Shown piece after piece: positions 1 through 7,206 of a stretch of 14,266 nt of DNA; positions within the stretch are counted from its first letter, which is position 1, and each line of letters begins with the position of its first letter. The stretch covers positions 1-14,266 of the forward strand of contig FR887277.1 in NCBI GenBank assembly GCA_000436755.1. Reading direction: 5' to 3'. The DNA comes from Clostridium sp. CAG:253 (GTDB taxonomy: Bacteria; Bacillota; Clostridia; Lachnospirales; Lachnospiraceae). A program made the position numbers and the translations under genes. A model generated the notes under the pieces. That model saw nothing but the letters and a program-made list of their open reading frames with translations, searched no databases and was not told the DNA's origin.

Positions 1-974
<974 letters not shown>

Positions 975-1010
975 CTATATTATAATCTCTTTATTTCATA
1001 TTTTATTAAA

Positions 1011-1631
1011 CTAATTAACTACTTTTACCATGCTGTGTCTCACAACACTTTCTTTGTACATGTAACCTTTCTGCATTTCTTCTGCAACTGTTCCGCTTTC
1101 CAATGAATCATCATCTACAGCCATAACAGCGTTGTGAAGGTTCGGATCAAACTCTTTTCCTACTGCTTCAATAGGCTTAACTCCCATCTCTTCAAAAGCA
1201 GTGAGCATCTGTTTGTAAACCATTTCTACGCCTTTAACAAAAGGTGCATCTTTTTCTTCCTCAGGAACTCCCTGTAATCCTCTCTCAAAGTTATCCATGA
1301 CCGGAAGAATTTTTTCAATCACACTCTTTGCTCCGACTTCAAACATCTGGCTCTTTTCTTTTTCTGAACGCTTACGGAAATTTTCAAACTCAGCAAGCTG
1401 TCTCACCCTCATATCTTCAAGTTCTTTAACTTTCTCTTCAAGCTTTTCAACTGCCTTGTCTTTTTTTCTTCCAAACTTCTTTTCTTTCTTTGGTGTTTCT
1501 TCACCGGAAGTTTCCTCTTTTTTATCTTCTGCTGTTTCTGTTGTTTCTTCTACAGCATCATCAACACTATTTTCATCTTTTACTTCTTCAATATCTATGT
1601 CTTTTTTTATATCTTTATTGTCTGCTGCCAA
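1011..1631 (-). CDS. grpE: Nucleotide exchange factor GrpE
   Basis: GrpE releases ADP from DnaK and so drives its chaperone cycle; it is a cytoplasmic dimer. The 206-residue protein has a low-complexity, acidic and lysine-rich N-terminal tail (about 1-60, probably disordered). A coiled-coil stretch follows (about 60-100, with VEKLEEKVKELEDMR and FENFRKRSEKEK). The GrpE core holds the family signature FDPNLHNAV at 161-169 and ends with the beta-domain GYMYKESVVRHSMVKV. The initiation codon is TTG at 1631-1629, preceded by AGGTGG and AGGA on the coding strand. No in-frame ATG lies near this point and the next Met is around residue 74, so TTG is the only sensible start. hrcA ends 20 bases upstream and dnaK begins 48 bases downstream. 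It is controlled by the CIRCE operator upstream of hrcA. Confidence 0.97.
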   Translation of the reverse strand: MAADNKDIKKDIDIEEVKDENSVDDAVEETTETAEDKKEETSGEETPKKEKKFGRKKDKAVEKLEEKVKELEDMRVRQLAEFENFRKRSEKEKSQMFEVGAKSVIEKILPVMDNFERGLQGVPEEEKDAPFVKGVEMVYKQMLTAFEEMGVKPIEAVGKEFDPNLHNAVMAVDDDSLESGTVAEEMQKGYMYKESVVRHSMVKVVN

Positions 1632-1651
1632 TTTCCTGCCACCTCTCTTAT

Positions 1652-2713
1652 TTATTTGTCCTTGAATATATCATCAAGTTCAGACATTAGCGACTGCAAT
1701 GTACTTACAACCTTATCATAATCCATTCGTTTTGGTCCTACAATGCCAATTTTTCCATATACACCTTCGTGTATTTTATATGTCGCCGTAACAACTGAAC
1801 AATCTTTCATGGTATCTACTTTTGTTTCATTTCCGATATAAACCTGAATGTCATGAGTATCACTTGAACCCGATTTCTTAGAATCACTTTCACCTGCTTT
1901 TGATTCTGCCGTATCAAGCCAGTCACCTATAATATTTTTTTCCTCAAAGGCATTTAATATCTCTGTTGCACTTGCCTTATCCGAAAGTTCAGGATATTTT
2001 AAAATGTTTGTAGCACCACTCGTATAAATTTCTAAATCATCATCTTCAGTAAGTGCCTTACCGATAACTTCCAAAACCGAATCGATAACTTCCGTATAGC
2101 TGCCAACCTGTTCTTTTATCTTTCTGATAATAGCCAAGTTCATCTCGGTAACATCAAGACCGTTTAATGTGGTATTTAAAATAAAGTTTAACTTTACCAT
2201 CATCTCCTGGTCTATCGAACCCTCGACTTTTACTATTTCATTTTTAACTACATTGTTGTCAAGAACTATGACTGCCAGAATGCTGTCTGCATCAACCTGT
2301 GTAAGCTGGATAAACTTAACTTTCTTCGACTCATATCTCGGTCCCGAAACAAGTGTCGCATAATTTGTATTGTTTGCAAGAAGCTTAGCTACCTGTTTAA
2401 GTAATACATCTATCTTTCCCGCTTTTTGTTCAAGTTCATCTTTCAGATTCATAACTTCACTTGTCTTATCATCAAGCATCGTATCTACATAAAGACGATA
2501 ACCTTTGTCAGAAGGAATTCTGCCTGCTGATGTATGAGGCTGTATGATATATCCCATCTCTTCAAGATCAGACATCTCATTTCGGATAGTCGCTGAACTT
2601 AGATTCAAGTCTGTATCTTTTGAAATCGTTCTTGAACCAACCGGCTCTCCGGTTTCAAGATAAGTTCTGATAATCGTTTGAAGTATCTTTAACTTTCTAT
2701 CATCTAACTCCAC
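1652..2713 (-). CDS. hrcA: Heat-inducible transcription repressor HrcA
   Basis: HrcA represses class I heat-shock genes by binding the CIRCE inverted repeat; its activity depends on GroEL in characterised Firmicutes. The 353-residue protein has the usual length. The N-terminal winged helix-turn-helix holds LSSATIRNEMSDLEEMGY at about 38-55, then the HrcA-typical HTSAGRIPSDKGYRLYVD at about 60-77. The rest is the GAF-like and dimerisation region, ending with the conserved GKIGIVGPKRMDYDKVVSTL. The start codon is GTG at 2713-2711, preceded by a GGGAG ribosome site 7 bases away; the nearby ATG in TTAGATGATA is out of frame. It is the first gene of the operon, directly downstream of CIRCE (2739-2765), so it represses its own transcription. 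A Ser/Asp-rich stretch at about 265-285 (SKAGESDSKKSGSSDTHD) looks like a flexible insertion. Confidence 0.97.
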   Translation of the reverse strand: MELDDRKLKILQTIIRTYLETGEPVGSRTISKDTDLNLSSATIRNEMSDLEEMGYIIQPHTSAGRIPSDKGYRLYVDTMLDDKTSEVMNLKDELEQKAGKIDVLLKQVAKLLANNTNYATLVSGPRYESKKVKFIQLTQVDADSILAVIVLDNNVVKNEIVKVEGSIDQEMMVKLNFILNTTLNGLDVTEMNLAIIRKIKEQVGSYTEVIDSVLEVIGKALTEDDDLEIYTSGATNILKYPELSDKASATEILNAFEEKNIIGDWLDTAESKAGESDSKKSGSSDTHDIQVYIGNETKVDTMKDCSVVTATYKIHEGVYGKIGIVGPKRMDYDKVVSTLQSLMSELDDIFKDK

Positions 2714-2738
2714 TTAACCACTCCCTTCTGTTTCTCTG

Positions 2739-2765
2739 TTAGCACTCTTTGTGGTGGAGTGCTAA
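2739..2765. promoter_or_regulatory. CIRCE operator (HrcA binding site)
   Basis: Perfect inverted repeat: TTAGCACTC at 2739-2747, a 9-base spacer (2748-2756) and GAGTGCTAA at 2757-2765. This matches the CIRCE consensus in both arms and in spacer length. It lies between the sigma-A promoter -10 box (2778-2783) and the GTG start of hrcA, so it falls at or just after the transcription start. HrcA bound here would block initiation of hrcA-grpE-dnaK and, once transcribed, the repeat could fold in the 5' leader. Confidence 0.97.
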
Positions 2766-2777
2766 CATCTATAAAGT

Positions 2778-2806
2778 AAGATAGCACGCATATAAAATCT
2801 TGTCAA
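2778..2806 (-). promoter_or_regulatory. Sigma-A promoter of hrcA-grpE-dnaK
   Basis: On the minus strand there is a perfect -35 box TTGACA (2806-2801), a 17-base spacer and the -10 box TATCTT (2783-2778, 4 of 6 matches to TATAAT). The predicted start is near 2771, only a few bases before CIRCE, which is the classic layout for HrcA-repressed operons. The promoter is read from sequence alone. Confidence 0.85.
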
Positions 2807-2847
2807 GGATATTTTGAAACTTTTTTATTTTTTTTGCAACTTAATAC

Positions 2848-2873
2848 TGAAGTCTTACCAAATAAGTCGATAT
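2848..2873 (+). promoter_or_regulatory. Possible sigma-28 (SigD/FliA-type) promoter for the FliK-like gene
   Basis: GTCGATAT at 2866-2873 differs by one base from the SigD -10 element GCCGATAT. A TGAA at 2848-2851 lies 14 bases upstream and differs by one base from the -35 element TAAA. The spacing is within the range used by motility sigma factors. A sigma-A reading is also possible, because TATAAT occurs at 2871-2876 and again at 2880-2885, but no good TTGACA lies 16-18 bases before either. The downstream gene has a flagellar-type domain, which favours the sigma-28 reading. Confidence 0.4.
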
Positions 2874-2893
2874 AATAGATATAATGATGCAGT

Positions 2894-2923
2894 ATTGCGA
2901 AAATTGCATGGCAATGAAGCAAT
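2894..2923 (+). promoter_or_regulatory. Nested hairpin in the leader of the FliK-like gene
   Basis: Four copies of one five-base word form two stacked helices. ATTGC at 2894-2898 pairs with GCAAT at 2919-2923, and ATTGC at 2903-2907 pairs with GCAAT at 2911-2915. They are separated by a purine internal loop (GAAA on one side, GAA on the other) and closed by a 3-base loop. CAAT at 2920-2923 could instead pair with ATTG at 2931-2934, which gives a competing fold. It lies in the probable untranslated leader, about 50 bases before the start codon. No known riboswitch class is recognised. Confidence 0.3.
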
Positions 2924-2970
2924 CCGTGGCATTGGTTGGTAATAATAATATTAAAAAAACGAGGAAAAAT

Positions 2971-5202
2971 ATGGACAATAATACAAATAGAATAAATTCA
3001 CTAAATGCAAACAGATTAAACAGCCAGACATCAAACGGACGTGCACAGTCCAGGACCTCCACATCACGCGGCGGAAACGCCGGCACACAAAGTTCAGGTT
3101 CCGTATCACGCACTCCCGGCGGAAACAGTGACTATGGCGTTGCCAGAAGTGCAACCCAGCTCAGAGTGGGTGACATTGTAAAAGGTGAGATTTCTGACCT
3201 AAGGGGCAACGAGATAACTGTCACTCTTGATAACAATACCATATTAAAAGGATATATAGAAGACAGCTCAAAGCTTTCAATCGGACAAACTGCAGCCTTT
3301 TCGCTCAGCAGTCCAAATCCCGGTCAGATTTTGCTCTCCCCTGTCAAAAACAGCTACTCTGATACGGAATTAAATCTTATAAACAAAGCCCTTGAAGAAG
3401 CGGGACTTCCTAATACAGAGCACAATCAGGCAACAGTAAAAGCTCTTATGGACAATCTCCTGCCAATAAACAAAGAGTCGATACAGTCCCTTATGCAACA
3501 GGCTTATGACTGTAAAACAGAAGATTTTTCAACTCTCGCCATAATGAAAAGGCTTATGATGGATATAAATGAAGATACCGTATCACAATTTTCAAGTTAC
3601 AGACACGGGACATATCATCTTATTGACAAGCTTTCTTCGCTTTCTTCGGAAATACCTGATTTGCTTAGTTCACTTTCGCAAAATGCCGATTCACAATCAG
3701 TTGCCGCATTTGGTGAAAAGCTTATATCAATACTTTTTCAGTCATTTAATGAAGAAAATAACATGGCAAACTCCCCTTCCATATCTTTTCTGACTGATTC
3801 AGAGCGTCAGGAGCTTATGGACATACTTTCTAATACGGCAATGACAGAAGATACTCTTGAACAACTTGAAAACGGTACATTGTCTCTCCACGATACACTT
3901 ACCATACTCAGAGACTCTGCCGGAAGCAAATCACTTGTTTTTCCGGACGGAACAAATCCTACAAACGAGCTTTTTCAGCAGACCCTTTTAAACATTGACA
4001 GTACACTTGAATCCGCAACGGATATTTCAAAATTAAAAAATACGGATTTATTTAAAAACATTCCTACTATCAATGAAAATGCACCGATAAACGAAACCAC
4101 TGAAACTTCTGATACTGCTGAGGCATCCGAAGTTTCAGAAGATGCTGGCAATGCTGGTGATTTGTCTGAAAACACTGTAACACAGAACAATGCCGCACCT
4201 GACAGTAAAATTGGATTTGCCGCAAAATTCCTTCATAATATTACGGAAAGTGCAAAAAATTCAATCAACAGCATGTTACAGCAATCATCACAAAACGCTG
4301 ATAATCCGCAGTCATCCGCTTCAAATACTGTTATTGATACGCTCTGCGAAAAATTTCAGACATTAGGCAGAGAAAACGACTACCTTAGTACATTTCTTGA
4401 TAAGGATGCCAGAACAGAACTTTTAAACACGCTCTCAAAATTACCTATAAGCAGATCTCTCATTGTAAAAATTGCTTCGGGAAATGCCAGCGCAAAAGAA
4501 GTTCTTGCTGTCATCAAAAATGTCATACCGCTGTCAGAGCCTGAACTTATAAACGAACTTTTTAAATCCCAGTCTTTTGAAACTTTGTTTTCAAAGGTAC
4601 TGCAAAGTACATGGACTCTTTCACCACAAAAGTTAAAGGATGGAGAAAACATAAATTCTTTCTACAACAAAATGCATGAGCAATTAAAAGATTTTGAATC
4701 ACTTATAAAATCAAACCTTTCAGGTCAGGATTCAGATAATTTAGGTCAAAATGCAAGAGATGCACAGAGCAATATCGAATTTATGAAAACTTTAAGTGAG
4801 GCATTTTCATATTTCCAAATGCCACTAAAGTTGAAAAATCAGGATGCACATGGCGACCTCTATGTATACACAAAGAAAGAAAAATTAAGAAAGAACCTTG
4901 ACAATATACATGTACTTTTACATCTTGACATGGAAAATTTAGGTGCACTGGATGTCTATCTTGATAAAAATCACAATGAAATAACTACAAAATTTATATC
5001 AGATAATGACAAATCAATCGACCTTCTTGCCACAAATGCAGATATGTTAAAAGATGCACTTAACTCTCAGGGATATGCCTGCCATGTTAAAATAGAAAAA
5101 GCTGACGCAAGCACAAGCACTATTGATGAATTTATCAATACAAAAATAAACACGCAGCAGACAACTGAAATGAAAAGATTTTCTTTTGATATAAGAGCTT
5201 AG
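2971..5202 (+). CDS. FliK-like protein (possible flagellar hook-length control)
   Basis: Predicted 743-residue soluble protein with no signal peptide or membrane segment. Residues 1-60 are polar and low-complexity (rich in N, S, T, G). Residues about 62-125 form a small beta-rich domain (LRVGDIVKGEISDLRGNEITVTL, then SIGQTAAFSL). A long helical and polar middle follows, with an acidic Thr/Glu-rich linker around 370-410. The last ~140 residues resemble the C-terminal domain of FliK: a predicted beta region with LHLDMENLGALDVYL, then ITTKFISDNDKSIDLLATNADMLKDALNSQGY. FliK measures hook length and switches flagellar export substrate. The start is ATG at 2971 with GAGG 6 bases upstream. The reading frame stays open back to 2884, but that ATG overlaps promoter-like sequence and lacks a ribosome site. 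It stands alone, diverging from hrcA and converging on a PilZ gene. Flagellar function is inferred from fold-level resemblance; it may be annotated elsewhere as a DUF family. Confidence 0.6.
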   Translation: MDNNTNRINSLNANRLNSQTSNGRAQSRTSTSRGGNAGTQSSGSVSRTPGGNSDYGVARSATQLRVGDIVKGEISDLRGNEITVTLDNNTILKGYIEDSSKLSIGQTAAFSLSSPNPGQILLSPVKNSYSDTELNLINKALEEAGLPNTEHNQATVKALMDNLLPINKESIQSLMQQAYDCKTEDFSTLAIMKRLMMDINEDTVSQFSSYRHGTYHLIDKLSSLSSEIPDLLSSLSQNADSQSVAAFGEKLISILFQSFNEENNMANSPSISFLTDSERQELMDILSNTAMTEDTLEQLENGTLSLHDTLTILRDSAGSKSLVFPDGTNPTNELFQQTLLNIDSTLESATDISKLKNTDLFKNIPTINENAPINETTETSDTAEASEVSEDAGNAGDLSENTVTQNNAAPDSKIGFAAKFLHNITESAKNSINSMLQQSSQNADNPQSSASNTVIDTLCEKFQTLGRENDYLSTFLDKDARTELLNTLSKLPISRSLIVKIASGNASAKEVLAVIKNVIPLSEPELINELFKSQSFETLFSKVLQSTWTLSPQKLKDGENINSFYNKMHEQLKDFESLIKSNLSGQDSDNLGQNARDAQSNIEFMKTLSEAFSYFQMPLKLKNQDAHGDLYVYTKKEKLRKNLDNIHVLLHLDMENLGALDVYLDKNHNEITTKFISDNDKSIDLLATNADMLKDALNSQGYACHVKIEKADASTSTIDEFINTKINTQQTTEMKRFSFDIRA

Positions 5203-5249
5203 CGTAATGTATCATTGACATTTCGTCAAATAAATAGACACGTAATGAC

Positions 5250-5293
5250 AAAAAATGCTCCCTTTCTCATACACTGGAAAGGAAGCATTTTTT
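5250..5293. terminator. Bidirectional intrinsic terminator
   Basis: Two 17-base arms (5250-5266 and 5277-5293) are complementary apart from one position, around a 10-base loop. The stem starts with six A and ends with six T, so each strand has a U-run after its hairpin. The single exception is a C/A mismatch on the plus strand but a G-U wobble on the minus strand, so the fold is slightly better for the minus transcript. It lies between the convergent FliK-like and PilZ genes and can end both. Confidence 0.9.
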
Positions 5294-5342
5294 ATTTAAT
5301 CTACCTGATTAAATTATTTTCTCAAATATTTATTTTTTTGAT

Positions 5343-5726
5343 TTATTCGTTTTCCCCATCTTCATCAGAATGACATTTTGAATATTCGTTCTCTATATCA
5401 TCAAATATATAGTCAAATATTGATGGCATACCCACAAACTCACATCCGTAAAGTGTAGTTCCGTCCTCTTTCTGCTTTCTTCTTACTATCTGCACTACAC
5501 AGTTTAAACAGTCATTCTTTTGTTCAAATTCGAGCCTTGAATTAAAGTAAAAACCTATAGGCAGAACACTTTTAGTTATAAACCCAATACCATTTCTTGA
5601 AATATCTGTTATCTCAACAGGCGCATTTATATTTTTTACATGAACATTGTCCTGTTTAAATAACGACGACACTTCAAGATGCATAGTGATTGGTATACGT
5701 TTACTTCTTCTTTTTTCAGCACCCAT
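5343..5726 (-). CDS. PilZ domain protein, probable cyclic-di-GMP receptor
   Basis: Small cytoplasmic protein of 127 residues consisting of little more than one PilZ domain, which binds the second messenger cyclic-di-GMP. Both binding motifs are visible: the arginine motif RxxxR within KRRSKR (R6 to R10), and the D/NxSxxG motif as DISRNG (D41, S43, G46). The beta-barrel continues to about residue 105 (YGCEFVGM), followed by an acidic tail (DDIENEYSKCHSDEDGENE). The start is ATG at 5726, with a long GGAGGTGAGG ribosome site just upstream. gatB ends 26 bases upstream on the same strand with no terminator between, so it is probably transcribed with gatCAB. The bidirectional terminator at 5250-5293 follows. 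In other bacteria stand-alone PilZ proteins adjust motility, adhesion or exopolysaccharide; the target here is unknown. Confidence 0.9.
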   Translation of the reverse strand: MGAEKRRSKRIPITMHLEVSSLFKQDNVHVKNINAPVEITDISRNGIGFITKSVLPIGFYFNSRLEFEQKNDCLNCVVQIVRRKQKEDGTTLYGCEFVGMPSIFDYIFDDIENEYSKCHSDEDGENE

Positions 5727-5752
5727 ACCCTCACCTCCATTTTTATTTAAAT

Positions 5753-7189
5753 CTACTTGTCAAGTATTTCTTTTAATATCTGGTTTATCATTCCCGGATC
5801 AGCTTTTCCCTGTGTAGCTTTCATAGTCTGGCCTACAAGGAAACCTATAGCTTTCTTCTTTCCGCTGTGATAATCTTCTACTGACTGTGGATTGTCGGCA
5901 ACTATCTTTTCAATAGTTTCTTTTAATGCTCCGTCGTCAGTATCATTTTTAAGACCATTTTCCTCAACATACTTTTCAGGATCAATATCATCAGTAAATA
6001 CCTTTTCAAATACTTCTTTCGCAACTGAACTGTTAATAACTCTGTTTTCTGCGAGATTTATAAGTTTTGCAAGGTTTTCAGGAGAGAATTTAAGCTGTTC
6101 AGGCTCCATCTCATTTTCCTTCATAAGACGCATTGTCTCAACCATAAGCCAGTTTGATACCTTTTTAGGGTTGTTGCAAAGTGCTGTTGTAGCTTCAAAA
6201 ATATCAGCAAGATGCTTGTTCCCAGTAAGAATGTCCGCATCATATTCAGGAAGATTATATTCTTCAACATATCTTGTAAATTTCTCATCTCTGAATTCAG
6301 GCTGGTTATTCTTTATCTCCTCAAGCCATTCATCACTTATAATTATAGGAACAAGGTCAGGTTCAGGGAAATATCTGTAATCCTGTGCATCCTCTTTTGA
6401 ACGCATCGCATAAGAATACTCTTTTGTGTCATCCCATCTTCTTGTCTCCTGTACAACCTTTTCACCTGCTTCAATAAGGTCTATCTGACGCTCTCTTTCT
6501 CCTTCTATCGCTCTTGCAATAGCCTTGAATGAGTTAAGATTTTTCATCTCTGTTCTTGTTCCAAACTCTGTAGCTCCGACTTCTCTTACCGAAAGGTTTA
6601 CATCAGCACGCATTGAACCCTCCTGTAATTTACAATCAGAAGCACCGAGATACTGAACTATAAGTCTGAGTTTTTCAAGATATGCGATAACTTCCTCAGC
6701 AGACCTCATATCAGGCTCAGATACTATCTCTATAAGCGGTACACCAGAACGGTTAAAATCTACAAGCGAACTCTCGCCCCACTCGTCATGCACAAGTTTT
6801 CCGGCATCTTCCTCCATATGAATCTCATGTATTCCAATACTCTTCTTAACACCACTTTCTGTCTCTATATCAATATGTCCGTTTCTGCATATAGGCTGAT
6901 ATAACTGTGAAATCTGATAATTCTGCGGGTTATCGGGATAAAAATAATTTTTTCTGTCAAATTTACAATTCTGGGTGATTGTACAATTTGTGGCAATACC
7001 TACTGCTGTGGCATATTCAACAACCTTTTTATTAAGTACCGGAAGTGACCCCGGCATACCTGTACATACAGGGCATGTATGTGAATTTGGTTTTCCGCCA
7101 AACTCTGTAGAACATCCGCAAAAAATCTTTGTCTTTGTGGCAAGCTCTACATGTACTTCCAATCCTATGACTGTTTCATACTGTTTCAT
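5753..7189 (-). CDS. gatB: Asp-tRNA(Asn)/Glu-tRNA(Gln) amidotransferase subunit B
   Basis: GatB is the tRNA-binding and kinase subunit of GatCAB. It activates the side chain of mischarged Glu-tRNA(Gln) or Asp-tRNA(Asn) with ATP so that ammonia from GatA can amidate it. The 478 residues match the family length. The protein opens with YETVIGLEVHVEL, then paired cysteines CGC (24, 26) and CPVC (39, 42) of the zinc site. KFDRKNYFYPDNPQNYQISQ and IHMEEDAGKL follow. The C-terminal YqeY-like tail domain ends with HSGKKKAIGFLVGQTMKATQGKADP. The start is ATG at 7189 with AGAGG close upstream; a tandem duplication places a second, out-of-frame ATG 10 bases later. It is third in the gatC-gatA-gatB order, 17 bases after gatA. 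Confidence 0.98.
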   Translation of the reverse strand: MKQYETVIGLEVHVELATKTKIFCGCSTEFGGKPNSHTCPVCTGMPGSLPVLNKKVVEYATAVGIATNCTITQNCKFDRKNYFYPDNPQNYQISQLYQPICRNGHIDIETESGVKKSIGIHEIHMEEDAGKLVHDEWGESSLVDFNRSGVPLIEIVSEPDMRSAEEVIAYLEKLRLIVQYLGASDCKLQEGSMRADVNLSVREVGATEFGTRTEMKNLNSFKAIARAIEGERERQIDLIEAGEKVVQETRRWDDTKEYSYAMRSKEDAQDYRYFPEPDLVPIIISDEWLEEIKNNQPEFRDEKFTRYVEEYNLPEYDADILTGNKHLADIFEATTALCNNPKKVSNWLMVETMRLMKENEMEPEQLKFSPENLAKLINLAENRVINSSVAKEVFEKVFTDDIDPEKYVEENGLKNDTDDGALKETIEKIVADNPQSVEDYHSGKKKAIGFLVGQTMKATQGKADPGMINQILKEILDK

Positions 7190-7192
7190 ACT
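7171..7192 (-). repeat. Tandem 10-base duplication over the gatB start codon
   Basis: The ten-base unit ctgtttcata (plus strand) occurs twice back to back at 7171-7180 and 7181-7190, with two bases of a third copy. Each copy holds an ATG on the minus strand (7189 and 7179). The first is the gatB start. The second is in another frame and would give a four-residue peptide ending at TAG (7165-7167). The ribosome site is spaced for the first ATG. Confidence 0.75.
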
Positions 7193-7206
7193 TTACCTCT
7201 TTTCCA

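Noticed and set aside
1297..1690. Plus-strand reading frames opposite grpE
   Set aside because: Ser/Phe-rich translations are the antisense shadow of Glu/Lys-rich GrpE; no ribosome site or family resemblance.
2884..2970. In-frame extension of the FliK-like protein upstream of 2971, with a CxxC motif (CENC)
   Set aside because: The ATG at 2884 overlaps promoter-like TATAAT sequence and has no ribosome site, while ATG 2971 has GAGG at proper distance. The stretch is more likely an untranslated leader.
2841..3154. Minus-strand reading frames upstream of hrcA, opposite the start of the FliK-like gene
   Set aside because: They overlap a well-supported coding region and the promoter region, have no ribosome site and no recognisable domain.
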